From NCBI RefSeq assembly GCF_033949425.1, contig NZ_JAXAVX010000005.1, positions 217,824-281,823 of the forward strand: DNA of 64,000 nucleotides. The letters are read 5' to 3'. The notes under the pieces are model-generated. The model saw only the letters and a list, made by a program, of their open reading frames with translations. It ran no database searches and had not been told where the DNA came from. This DNA is from Patulibacter brassicae (GTDB lineage: Bacteria; Actinomycetota; Thermoleophilia; Solirubrobacterales; Solirubrobacteraceae). Below, piece by piece: positions 33,494-41,714 of this stretch (position 1 is its first letter; each line of letters opens with the position of its first letter). Made by a program: the position numbers and the translations under genes.

Positions 33494-34750
33494 ATGCCGC
33501 CCGTCGACCCCACCCGCCGCGCCGGGAGCACGACCGTCGCCGACGCTCGCACCGTCGCGATCACGATCGGCGGCGAGCACCCGACCGCGGTGGAGCGCCT
33601 GTCGCCGGCCGCCGCGGCGGGCCGGGTGCTCGCCGAGGACGTCGTCGTCCCGCTGAGCCTGCCGCCGTTCGACAACTCCGCGATGGACGGCTTCGCGGTC
33701 CGCGCCGCCGACACCGCCGCCGCCCCGGTCGCGCTGCCGCTGGTAGCCGAGTCGCGGGCGGGGCATCCCGCCGCGGAGGGTCTCGTCCCCGGGACGGCCG
33801 CTCGGATCAGCACCGGCGCCCGGATGCCGGAGGGCGCCGACGCCGTCGTCCGCGTCGAGGACGCCGACGAGGAGGACGGCGCGGTGCGCGTCCGCGTCGC
33901 GGTGACCGCCGGCCACGACGTGCGCCGCGCGGGCGAGGACGTCCGCGCCGGCGAGCCGGCCCTCGCCGCCGGCGCGCTGCTGCACGCCGGGCGGATCGCG
34001 CTGCTCGGCGGCCTCGGGATCGCCGAGGTCGCCGTGGCCCGGCGGCCGACGGTGACCGTCGTGGCCACCGGCGACGAGGTCCTCGTCGGGGGCGGCGAGC
34101 TCGCCGACGGCCAGGTCCACGACGTCAACGGGCTCGTCCTGCCCGCGCTGCTGGCCGCGGCGGGCGCCGGGACGGTCGACGTCGTCCGGGTCGGCGACGA
34201 CCGCGATGCGACGATCGCCGCGATCGGCGGCGCCGGCGGCGACGTCGTCGTCACCTGCGGCGGGGTCTCGGTCGGGCGTCACGACCACGTGCGTCCGGCG
34301 CTCGCGGCGCTCGGCGCCGACGAGCGGGCCTACGGACTGGACCTCCAGCCCGGGCGCCCGACGTGGATCGGGACGCTCCCGGCCGCGGACGGGCGCGGCG
34401 CGCGCCCGGCGTTCGGCCTGCCGGGCAACCCCGCCTCGGCGCTCGTCACCGCCGCGCTGCTCGTGGTGCCCGCTCTGCGCGCGATGACCGGCGGGGTCGT
34501 GCCGCCGCCGCTGCGCCTGCCGCTGACCGAGGCGGCGCCGCCCGGGCGCCGGACGCGCGCCCTGCGCGCCCGGCGCGTCGCCGACGCGGACGGCATGGCC
34601 GTCGCGCTGCTCGGCCCGCAGCAGTCGCACCGCCTGCGCCCGCTGGCCGACGCGGACGCGCTGGCGATCGTCCCCGCCGCCGACGCGCCCACCCCCGCGG
34701 GCACGCCGGTCGACGTGCTGCCGCTGCCGGGCGCGGAGGCCGGGGCGTGA
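33494..34750 (+). CDS. moeA: Molybdopterin molybdotransferase
   Basis: 418 residues of MoeA, which inserts molybdate into adenylylated molybdopterin. PPFDNSAMDGFAVRA near the N-terminus, VVATGDEVL, VTCGGVSVGRHD and FGLPGNPASALV are the family motifs in order. TAGGCT (33480-33485) ends eight bases before the ATG. The following fusion gene overlaps by GTGA, so the step before and after adenylylation are co-translated. Confidence 0.93.
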   Translation: MPPVDPTRRAGSTTVADARTVAITIGGEHPTAVERLSPAAAAGRVLAEDVVVPLSLPPFDNSAMDGFAVRAADTAAAPVALPLVAESRAGHPAAEGLVPGTAARISTGARMPEGADAVVRVEDADEEDGAVRVRVAVTAGHDVRRAGEDVRAGEPALAAGALLHAGRIALLGGLGIAEVAVARRPTVTVVATGDEVLVGGGELADGQVHDVNGLVLPALLAAAGAGTVDVVRVGDDRDATIAAIGGAGGDVVVTCGGVSVGRHDHVRPALAALGADERAYGLDLQPGRPTWIGTLPAADGRGARPAFGLPGNPASALVTAALLVVPALRAMTGGVVPPPLRLPLTEAAPPGRRTRALRARRVADADGMAVALLGPQQSHRLRPLADADALAIVPAADAPTPAGTPVDVLPLPGAEAGA

Positions 34751-36699
34751 GCAGCGACGTCGTGGGGCAGGATGGGGACGTGCGCGACGGGACGATCGAG
34801 GTCGAGGTGCGGCTGTTCGCGGCGCTGCGCGAGTCGGCGGGCGCGGACCGGATCGCGCTGCGGCTGCCGATCGGCGCGACGGCGGGCGACGCGTGGCTCG
34901 CGGCCTGGGCGTTGGTCGACCAGGACCCGCCGGCCGCGCTCGAGCACGTCGCCCTGGCGGTGAACCGCGAGTACGCGAGCGCCGGCACGCGGCTCGGGTC
35001 GGGCGACGAGGTCGCGTTGATCCCCCCGGTCTCCGGCGGCCAGGACCCGGGTGCCGTCCGCGTCGTCCACGCGGCCGTCCGACGCGCGCCGCTGGACCAG
35101 GCCGCGCTGCACGCGCTCGTCGCCGACCGGCGCGCCGGGGCGATCGCGACGTTCTCCGGGACGCCGCGCGACGTGCCGCAGCTCGACTACGAGGCGCACG
35201 AGGAGATGGCGCGCGAGCAGATGGCGGCGATCCTCGCCGACGTCGCCGCGCGACACGGCGCCTGCGCGATCGCCGCCGAGCACCGCGTCGGACCGGTGCC
35301 GTGGCCGGAGCCGGCCGTCGTGGTCGCCGTCTCCACGCCGCATCGCGACGCGGCGTTCGCGGCCGCGCGCGAGGCGCTGGACCGGATCAAGGCCTCGGCG
35401 CCGATCTGGAAGGAGGAGGTCGACGGCGAGCGGCGCGCCCGGCCGGCGGGGACGCTGCCGGCGCGCGAGGGGATCCCCGCGACGGTCCCGGCGCCCGCGA
35501 CGTCGCCCTCGGCCCCCGCGGCGCCGGTCCCGGCCGACGACCCGGAGCTCGGCCGGCCCGGCGGCCTCCTCCCGCACCTCCGTCCGGACGGCGGGGCGAC
35601 GATGGTCGACGTCGGCGCGAAGCCCGTGACCGCCCGCCGCGCGGTCGCCGCGGCGCTCGTGACGATGTCGCCGGCGACCGCCGCCCTCGTCGAGCGGGGC
35701 GACCTGCCGAAGGGCGACGTCCTGGGCACCGCGCGGCTCGCCGGGACGCTCGCCGCCAAGCGCGTCCCGGAGCTCGTCGTCCTCGCCCACCCGCTCCCGC
35801 TGAGCAAGGTCGACGTGCGCACGACGGTCGTCGCGTCGCGCGGCGAGGTGCGGATCGAGGCCGAGACGCGGACGGTCGGCAAGACCGGCGTGGAGATCGA
35901 GGCGATCACCGCCGCGCTGATCGCCGCGGTGAACGTCTACGACATGGTCAAGGGGATCGAGCGCGGCGCGACGATCGGGCCGGTGACGCTCGTCCACAAG
36001 AGCGGCGGGCGCACGGGCGACCACGACGCGCCCGCGCCCTGGGAGGACGCCGCCGCGCGGACGCCGGGTGCCGCCGGCCCGCACGCGGTCGTCGCGGCGC
36101 GGCCCACCCCCGGGGCGGCGCCGTCCGGCGCCACGACGGACGCCGTGTCCTCCTCGGCCTCCCCCGCGCCGACCCCGTCGCCCTCCGGCGCGTCCGCGCC
36201 GCGCCGGGACGCGCGCCGGCCGGTCGACCCGCCGATCCGGGCTGCACTGCTGACCGTCTCCACCACGCGCGCCGGCGGCCCCGCCGAGGATCCCGGGACC
36301 CAGGCCCTGCGCGCGCTCGCCGCCGGTCTGCGCGCCGAGGTGGCCGTCGCGGAGCGGGTCCGGGACGACCGCGCGGCGATCGCCGCCGCGATCGCCCGCT
36401 TCGCCGACGAGCACGCCGTCGACGTCGTGCTGACCGCGGGCGGCACGGGGATGACCCTCGACGACGTGACCCCCGAGGCGACGCTCGAGGCGTGCGACCG
36501 CGAGGTCCCGGGGATCGCCGAGGCCCTGCGGCTCGCCGCGCGCGAGCACACCCACGCGTGGCCGCTCTCGCGCGGCGTCGCCGCGGCCCGCGGCCGGACG
36601 CTCGTCGTGAACCTGCCGGGCACGCCGAAGGCGGCCGGCGAGGCGCTGCCGGTGCTCGAGCCGGTGCTCGACCACGTCGTGCGGCTCCTGCGGCGCTGA
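34747..36699 (+). CDS. MoaD-MoaE-MoaC-MogA four-domain molybdopterin synthesis protein
   Basis: 650 residues in one frame. Residues 17-98 are MoaD, ending in GG (97-98) inside LIPPVSGGQDPG, so an internal thiocarboxylate terminus would need proteolytic release, as proposed for MoaX. Residues about 105-230 are MoaE (TFSGTPRD, LDYEAH, HRVG, catalytic Lys222 in PIWKEE), with a shorter loop than usual between RD and LDYEA. Residues 284-420 are MoaC (TMVDVGAKPVTAR, KGDVLGTARLAG, His348, GVEIEAITAA, DMVKG). A Pro/Ala/Ser linker (421-497) leads to MogA/MoaB (498-650; AGGTGMTLDDVTPEAT). It covers cyclic pyranopterin formation (MoaC), dithiolene insertion (MoaD/E) and adenylylation (MogA). Confidence 0.9.
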   Translation: MSSDVVGQDGDVRDGTIEVEVRLFAALRESAGADRIALRLPIGATAGDAWLAAWALVDQDPPAALEHVALAVNREYASAGTRLGSGDEVALIPPVSGGQDPGAVRVVHAAVRRAPLDQAALHALVADRRAGAIATFSGTPRDVPQLDYEAHEEMAREQMAAILADVAARHGACAIAAEHRVGPVPWPEPAVVVAVSTPHRDAAFAAAREALDRIKASAPIWKEEVDGERRARPAGTLPAREGIPATVPAPATSPSAPAAPVPADDPELGRPGGLLPHLRPDGGATMVDVGAKPVTARRAVAAALVTMSPATAALVERGDLPKGDVLGTARLAGTLAAKRVPELVVLAHPLPLSKVDVRTTVVASRGEVRIEAETRTVGKTGVEIEAITAALIAAVNVYDMVKGIERGATIGPVTLVHKSGGRTGDHDAPAPWEDAAARTPGAAGPHAVVAARPTPGAAPSGATTDAVSSSASPAPTPSPSGASAPRRDARRPVDPPIRAALLTVSTTRAGGPAEDPGTQALRALAAGLRAEVAVAERVRDDRAAIAAAIARFADEHAVDVVLTAGGTGMTLDDVTPEATLEACDREVPGIAEALRLAAREHTHAWPLSRGVAAARGRTLVVNLPGTPKAAGEALPVLEPVLDHVVRLLRR

Positions 36700-36744
36700 G
36701 GCGGCGTCGCGTCCCCCCGGCCGACCCGGGCAGCGGCCGCACGC

Positions 36745-36769
36745 GCCGAACACCCTGTTCGGCTAGCGT
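36745..36769 (+). promoter_or_regulatory. Operator and -10 element before the hydrolase gene
   Basis: GCCGAACA and TGTTCGGC (36745-36763) are perfect 8-base arms three bases apart, followed directly by TAGCGT (36764-36769) and, six bases later, the ATG. A regulator bound there would cover the -10/-35 spacer. It resembles, but does not match, the actinobacterial LexA box CGAAC-N4-GTTCG because the spacer is five. Confidence 0.6.
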
Positions 36770-36775
36770 GCGGCC

Positions 36776-37609
36776 ATGCCCACCGTGACCGACGAGACGA
36801 CGACCGTCCGCACCTCCGACGGGGTCGCGCTGGTCGTCGAGGACGTCGGCCAGGGGGACCCGATCGTCCTGCTGCACGGATTCCCCGACGACCGGACGAT
36901 GTGGGACGGCGTCGTGCCGCTGCTCGTCGCCGGCGGGCACCGGGTGATCCGCTACGACCAGCGCTCGGCCGGCGCGTCCGACGCGCCCGCGGGGGTCGGC
37001 CGCTACGCCGCGGACCGGATCGTCGCCGACGTGCTCGAGGTCCTCGACGCGCGCGGCGTCACCGAGCCCGTAACGCTCGTCGGCCACGACTGGGGGGCGA
37101 TGATCTCCTGGATGGCGGCGATCGCGCACCCCGCCCGGTTCCGCCGCCACGTCGCGCTCTCCGTCGGCCATCCCTCCTCCTACCGCTCGGCCGGCCTCGA
37201 GCAGCAGCGCAAGGGCCTCTACGTCCTGCTCTTCCAGGTGCGCGGGCTGCCGGAGCGGCTGCTGCTGGCGTCCGACCTGCGGCTCGCGCGGCGGTTCCTG
37301 CGGACGCATCCGCGCTTCGAGCACGTGCGCGCCCACGTGACGCGGCCCGGGCGGCTCACCGCCGGGATCGACTGGTACCGGGCGAACCTCGGCGCGCTGC
37401 TCACGCGCCGCTGGGGCCGCTGCCGCGTGCCGACCCTCGGGGTCTTCAGCACCGGCGACGACTACCTCACCGAGCGTCAGCTCGTCGGCTCCGCCCGCTA
37501 CGTCGACGGCGAGTTCGCCTACGTCCGGCTGCCCGGGCCGGGGCACTGGTTCCCCGTCGAGGAGCCGGAGCGGACCGCCGAGCTCGTGCTCGGCTGGGCC
37601 GCCCGCTGA
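36776..37609 (+). CDS. Alpha/beta hydrolase (epoxide hydrolase/haloalkane dehalogenase type)
   Basis: 277 residues. The oxyanion motif VLLHGFPDD and the nucleophile elbow GHDWGA (Asp nucleophile) define the epoxide hydrolase/dehalogenase group; the catalytic His lies in PGPGHWFPVEEP near the C-terminus. Cap-domain residues about 135-210. No signal peptide. An inverted repeat sits on its promoter. Specific substrate unknown. Confidence 0.85.
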   Translation: MPTVTDETTTVRTSDGVALVVEDVGQGDPIVLLHGFPDDRTMWDGVVPLLVAGGHRVIRYDQRSAGASDAPAGVGRYAADRIVADVLEVLDARGVTEPVTLVGHDWGAMISWMAAIAHPARFRRHVALSVGHPSSYRSAGLEQQRKGLYVLLFQVRGLPERLLLASDLRLARRFLRTHPRFEHVRAHVTRPGRLTAGIDWYRANLGALLTRRWGRCRVPTLGVFSTGDDYLTERQLVGSARYVDGEFAYVRLPGPGHWFPVEEPERTAELVLGWAAR

Positions 37610-37645
37610 GCGTCGTCGGCGCGGCGGGTCGGGCCGGGGCCGCGA

Positions 37646-38254
37646 TCAGGAGGGCGGCGCGGGGATCGGCGACGCCGCCAGGGCGGTCGCCACGGCGAAG
37701 AGGTTGCTCGCGCACGCCTTGCCGGTGCTGATCGTCCAGTCCTTCTCGTCGGTGGTCGACCACTCCTCCTCCCCCGGTCCCGGGCCCTTGTTCCAGTAGG
37801 TCCAGTTCTGGGGCGGCTGCGTGTAGCCGATGTCGTTGAGCGCGCCGCCGACCTCGCCGATGCAGTGGTGGGCGCCGTCCTCGTTGCCGGTCACCACGAC
37901 GCCGGCCACCCGGTTGTACGCGACGGGCACCCCGTCGTCGTCGGTCTCCGAGAGGAAGGCGTCCATCCGCTCGAGCACGCGCTTGGAGACGCTCGACGGC
38001 TGACCGAGCCACGTCGGGGTGGCGATGATGAGGATGTCGGCGGCCAGCACGCGCTCGCGCAGCGCCGGCCACTCGTCCCCGTCGGAGACGGCCTCCGACA
38101 CGACGCCCGGATCGACCTGGTGGTCGACGACGCGGATCGTCTCGGTCGTGACGCCGCGCTCGGCGAGCGCGCCGAGGACGACCTGCGCCAGGTCGCCGGT
38201 GTTCGACGGCTCGGGGGAGCGCTTGAGGGTGCAGTTCAGGCAGAGGGCGTGCAC
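37646..38254 (-). CDS. Flavodoxin-fold NAD(P)H-dependent oxidoreductase
   Basis: 202 residues with a flavodoxin fold: LNCTLKRSPEPSNTGDL as the FMN phosphate loop, ILIIATPTWLGQPSSVSKRVLERMDAF region contacting the isoalloxazine, and GVVVTGNEDGAHHCIGE. These resemble NADPH-dependent FMN reductases and flavodoxin-like NAD(P)H oxidoreductases. GTG start lies six bases after GGGTAGCCC, preceded by GTTT, so it is both SigB-like and leaderless. It likely serves redox defence. Confidence 0.8.
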   Translation of the reverse strand: MHALCLNCTLKRSPEPSNTGDLAQVVLGALAERGVTTETIRVVDHQVDPGVVSEAVSDGDEWPALRERVLAADILIIATPTWLGQPSSVSKRVLERMDAFLSETDDDGVPVAYNRVAGVVVTGNEDGAHHCIGEVGGALNDIGYTQPPQNWTYWNKGPGPGEEEWSTTDEKDWTISTGKACASNLFAVATALAASPIPAPPS

Positions 38255-38263
38255 GACCAGGGG

Positions 38264-38290
38264 CTACCCGCGCCCCTCCCGCCACGAAAC
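38264..38290 (-). promoter_or_regulatory. SigB/SigF-type leaderless promoter of the flavoprotein gene
   Basis: Minus-strand GTTT (38287-38290) and GGGTAG (38264-38269) are 17 bases apart; the GTG start is six bases beyond the TAGCCC. Confidence 0.6.
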
Positions 38291-38355
38291 GTCCGCCCGG
38301 GACGCGAGCCCGCCGAGCGGCGGCTGGCTGACCCCGAAGGTCGCCGGCTCCCGGC

Positions 38356-38991
38356 TCAGGGCAGGTCGGTCCGGCGCGCGTAGAACGCCGCCCAGGTGGC
38401 GCGCGCCAGCGCGGTGGCCACGGCGGCGTCCTCCGACGGCGGCCGCTCGTCGGCGATGTGCCGCGCGACCGCCCGCTCGATCCCCCACGCGACGAACCGC
38501 ACGGTGGCCGGGACGTCGAGATCGGCCGGCGCGCGGCCCGCGCGCTGGTCGGCGGCGATCGCGTCCTCCCAGACGGCGGCGAACCGATCGACGAGCGCCT
38601 GCCAGTGCGCGGCGACCTCGCCGTCGTACGCCGCGACCTCGGTCACGGCGGCCAGCGTCCCGGCGTGCGCCCGGTACTCGCCGATGACCTCCGTGATGCC
38701 GATCTCGAGGCCCTCGAGGCTGCGGTCGCGGTCCTCGACCCACGCCTCCGCGATCGCGAAGAGGTCCCGCGTGGCGGCGTCGCTGAGCCGCATGAGCAGG
38801 TCGACCTTGTCGGCGAAGTTCAGGTAGAAGCTCGACCGCGCGATGCCCGCCTCGTCGGCGATCCGCTGGACGCCGACGGCGGTGAACGACTCCCCCGCGG
38901 CGAGCAGCCGCTCGACCGCCTCGAAGATGTGGCCCTCGACCGTCCCGCGACCGGCGCGGCCGTTCTTCCCGCGTCGGGTCACCGAGGCCAT
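38356..38991 (-). CDS. TetR-family regulator
   Basis: 211 residues; HTH VQRIADEAGIARSSFYLNFADK at about 38-60 and a C-terminal domain with FVAWGIERAVARHIAD. TACGCT (38998-39003) ends six bases before the ATG. Its neighbours are the flavoprotein and P450-CAP genes on the same strand; no obvious operator is visible. Confidence 0.82.
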   Translation of the reverse strand: MASVTRRGKNGRAGRGTVEGHIFEAVERLLAAGESFTAVGVQRIADEAGIARSSFYLNFADKVDLLMRLSDAATRDLFAIAEAWVEDRDRSLEGLEIGITEVIGEYRAHAGTLAAVTEVAAYDGEVAAHWQALVDRFAAVWEDAIAADQRAGRAPADLDVPATVRFVAWGIERAVARHIADERPPSEDAAVATALARATWAAFYARRTDLP

Positions 38992-39051
38992 GCGGGAAGC
39001 GTAGGGATGCCCGGCCCGGCCGGGGGCCGCGATCGACGTCCGGCCGGGCGC

Positions 39052-40830
39052 TCAGCCCGCGAAGACCTGGACCCAGTAGTGGCGCCAGGGACCCCCGGTG
39101 GCGTAGCCCACCCCGAGGACGCGGTAGCCGCGGCGCCGGATGTTCGCGCGGTGCCCGGGGCTGGCCATCCACTGCCGGCAGGTCGCCGCCGCGCCGGCGT
39201 TGCCGGCCGCGATGTTCTCGCCGATGGTGGTGAACCGGCTCGTGAAGCGCCGGACCCGCTCGCGCGGCCCGCGGCCGGCGGGGTCCTCGTGGGCGAAGAA
39301 GCGCTTCGTGCGCATCTGCCGGGCGTGGAGGCGCGCCGCCCGCGTGAGCGGCGAGGAGCGCCGCAGCGTCGGGAGCCCGCGCGTCGCCCGCTCCCGGTTC
39401 ACGCACTGGAGGATCTGCCGCTCCTTGCTCGCCGCGGACGCCGCGTCGGCGGCGGGCGGCCCCGCGGCCGGCAGCACGAGCGCCAGGGCCGCGGCGGCGA
39501 CGGCGAGCCGCGCGAGCATCCGGCCGGCGGAGCCCCGCCGGGACGGCGCGACGGCGAGCCCGCTGCGCCGCGGCACGACGACGGTGGCGCGCTGGACGGG
39601 GCGCTCGTGTCCGCGGGTGAGCGGGCGGATCCGGCGATCGCGCAGCACGAGGGGCACCATGACACCGAGCTCCAGCCGCGCGAGCCGCTCGCCCGGGCAG
39701 CGCCGTCGGCCGCCGCCGAAGGGCAGGAACGTCGCGGGACGCTCCGCGTCCGGGAACCGCTCGGGCCGGAACGCGTCCGGCGCGGGGAAGGCGTCGGGGT
39801 CGCGGTGCAGCAGGCCGATCGGCACGAGCACGTCCGTCCCGGCCGGCAGCCGGTGGCCGCCGGCGTCCAGGGGCGCACGCAGCCGGCGCAGCGCGCCCAT
39901 CGCCGGCGGATCGAGGCGCAGGCACTCGTCGAGGACCGCCGCGAAGCGCGGGTGCGCGTCGCCGGCCTCGGCCAGCTCGTCGGCGAGGTCCGGATGGCGG
40001 CCGAGGCGCTCGAGGACCCGCGTGAGCGCGATCGCCGGCGGCTCCTGGGCGGCGGCGAGCACGACGAGCAGCTCGGCGACCGCGTCGTCGGCCTCGGCGG
40101 ACGGCCGAGCGCGCAGGAGGGTGCCGAGCAGCCCGGGACCCGGATCGCCGGCCCGGCGACGCGCGGCGAGCTCGGCCGCCAGCAGCGGGCGGAGCAGCCG
40201 CAGGCGGCGCTCGACGACCGCATGGGCGACCGGGCCGACGAGCGGCACGTCGCGATCGGGCGGCGTGAGCGGCGGATTGCCGGGCGTGGCGAGGACGCGC
40301 TGCATCGCGTCCACGAGCCGTGCCGCCCGCTCGTCGTCCTCCACGCCCAGGACCTCCCGGACGAACACCGCCTGCAGCAGGCGCCGCGCCCGCGGCAGCA
40401 GCCGCGTCGGCCGCGCGGCCGGCCACGTCGCGAGGTGCTCCGCCGCGATCCGCTCGATCGCGCCGCGGCGCTGCTCGAGGCGGTCCCCGTCGAACGGCCC
40501 GGACGAGCGCTCGCGCAGCGCTCGGTGCGCGTCGCCGTCGCCGCCGAAGAGCGACCGCGCCGAGGCCTGCGGCAGGACGGACCGGCGCGCGGCACCCGCC
40601 GCGGCGATCTCCGGGTCGCCGCCCACGAGCCGCAGCGCGGGCTCGGGGTCGGCGACCACCACCGTCCGCGCGCCCAGGGGCGTGCGCACGGTGAAGACCG
40701 GGCCGTAGCGCGCGCGGCAACGGCGCAGCGCACCGAGCGGGTCGCGCGCCAGCAGCGGCGCCTGGAGCGCGCTCGGGGCGGACGGGCCGGGCGGCAGCGC
40801 GGGGTCGGGGTCGGGCGCGTCGACGGGCAC
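39052..40830 (-). CDS. Cytochrome P450 fused to a secreted-type CAP/SCP domain
   Basis: 592 residues in one frame. Residues 20-420 are a P450: degenerate I-helix AAAQEPPA (258-266; the usual Thr is missing), ExxR at 302-305 (ECLR), and the haem loop FGGGRRRCPGERLA with Cys378. Residues 438-463 are a hydrophobic helix like a signal peptide, and 468-592 are a CAP domain (LQCVNRERATRGL, His514, GENIAAG, SPGHRANI, HYWVQVF). Either a membrane-spanning fusion with P450 inside and CAP outside, or the Met438 codon (39517-39519) is a second start giving a separate 155-residue secreted CAP protein; it has no good Shine-Dalgarno. GTG start six bases after GGGTAGCCG. Confidence 0.75.
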   Translation of the reverse strand: MPVDAPDPDPALPPGPSAPSALQAPLLARDPLGALRRCRARYGPVFTVRTPLGARTVVVADPEPALRLVGGDPEIAAAGAARRSVLPQASARSLFGGDGDAHRALRERSSGPFDGDRLEQRRGAIERIAAEHLATWPAARPTRLLPRARRLLQAVFVREVLGVEDDERAARLVDAMQRVLATPGNPPLTPPDRDVPLVGPVAHAVVERRLRLLRPLLAAELAARRRAGDPGPGLLGTLLRARPSAEADDAVAELLVVLAAAQEPPAIALTRVLERLGRHPDLADELAEAGDAHPRFAAVLDECLRLDPPAMGALRRLRAPLDAGGHRLPAGTDVLVPIGLLHRDPDAFPAPDAFRPERFPDAERPATFLPFGGGRRRCPGERLARLELGVMVPLVLRDRRIRPLTRGHERPVQRATVVVPRRSGLAVAPSRRGSAGRMLARLAVAAAALALVLPAAGPPAADAASAASKERQILQCVNRERATRGLPTLRRSSPLTRAARLHARQMRTKRFFAHEDPAGRGPRERVRRFTSRFTTIGENIAAGNAGAAATCRQWMASPGHRANIRRRGYRVLGVGYATGGPWRHYWVQVFAG

Positions 40831-40915
40831 GCCGACCGGCTACCCGCGGACGCGCTCCGCGATCCGCCGCCCGCGGAGCGGCGCTCCGGGCGCCGGACGC
40901 CGTCCCGCCGCCCGG

Positions 40916-40950
40916 TACGGTGCGGGCGGTCGCGTCGACGCGACCGCCCG
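40916..40950 (+). promoter_or_regulatory. 28-base perfect palindrome before a TetR gene
   Basis: 40923-40950 reads identically on both strands (left arm CGGGCGGTCGCGTC), immediately after a -10-like TACGGT (40916-40921) and four bases before the TetR ATG at 40955. As DNA it is a candidate autoregulatory operator; as RNA it is a 14-base-pair hairpin at the 5' end. Confidence 0.65.
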
Positions 40951-40954
40951 TCGC

Positions 40955-41623
40955 ATGGCCGCTCCTCCGCCCCCCGCCCCCGACGCCGCGCCGTCGAGCC
41001 CCCGGGTCGAGCGCCGGCGCGAGCGCGCCCGCCAGCGGCTCGTCGCCGCGGCGCGCGAGCTCATCGCCGAGCGGGGCGTCGAGGCCACGACGCTGCGCGA
41101 CGTCACCGCCCGCGCCGACGTCGGCTTCGCCTCGCTCTACCACCACTTCTCCGACAAGGACGCCCTCGTGGCCGCCGTCTTCGCCGAGGCGCTCGAGGCG
41201 GTCGCCGCGGTGGCGATCGGCGTGGCGAAGGACCTCGACGACGCCGCCGAGGCGGTCGCCGTGGCGCACCGGTGGTTCATCCGCCTCGCGCACGCCGACC
41301 CGCCGCTCGCGCGGCTCGTCGTCCAGCTCGACGGCGTGGATGCGCTCTTCGCGCGGCAGCTCGCCCACCACGCGCGTCCGGTGTTCGAGCGCGGGATCGC
41401 CGAGGGGCGCCTCGCGATCGACGACCTCGACACGATGCTCGCCTTCACGATGGGCGGCACGCTCGGCGTCCTGCGGTCCGCGCTCGCCGGCGAGCTCGAC
41501 GAGGACGTCGGTCGACGCAGCGCCACCGTGCTGCTGCGCGCCGCCGGCGTCCCGCAGGCGGAAGCGCGCGCGATCGCCGCTCGGCCGCTGCCGGGCATCG
41601 CCGGCATCCCCGCGGCGGGCTGA
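40955..41623 (+). CDS. TetR-family regulator (module 2)
   Basis: 222 residues with a Pro/Ala-rich N-terminal tail (about 1-20), HTH LRDVTARADVGFASLYHHFSDK at about 46-68, and a C-terminal regulatory domain. It precedes a kinase/AttH-like pair in the same direction, mirroring the module at 3077-5864, where the TetR is divergent. The two TetR proteins are not close paralogs, so the kinase/AttH-like pair appears to be the conserved unit. Confidence 0.85.
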   Translation: MAAPPPPAPDAAPSSPRVERRRERARQRLVAAARELIAERGVEATTLRDVTARADVGFASLYHHFSDKDALVAAVFAEALEAVAAVAIGVAKDLDDAAEAVAVAHRWFIRLAHADPPLARLVVQLDGVDALFARQLAHHARPVFERGIAEGRLAIDDLDTMLAFTMGGTLGVLRSALAGELDEDVGRRSATVLLRAAGVPQAEARAIAARPLPGIAGIPAAG

Positions 41624-41671
41624 TCGGGCCGGCGGCGCGGGCCGCGCGGGTCGGCCGGGCCCGCTGGGTGC

Positions 41672-41713
41672 CTGCGGCTGCGGCTGCGGCTGCGGCTGCG
41701 GCTGCGGCTGCGG
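41672..41713 (+). repeat. Seven tandem CTGCGG hexamers
   Basis: Seven exact CTGCGG units between a TetR gene and an operator-promoter. Length may vary between strains by slippage; it lies just outside the operator and might set its spacing from upstream. No coding frame is supported across it. Confidence 0.9.
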
Positions 41714-41714
41714 T

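Noticed and set aside
36748..36761. The inverted repeat as a LexA/SOS box
   Set aside because: The half-sites match CGAAC/GTTCG but the spacer is five bases rather than four, and the hydrolase is not a usual SOS gene. Kept only as an unidentified operator.
41672..41713. The hexamer run as a CRISPR or a coding repeat
   Set aside because: Six-base units without spacers are a microsatellite, and the frames through it are Gly/Cys runs that lack any start context.
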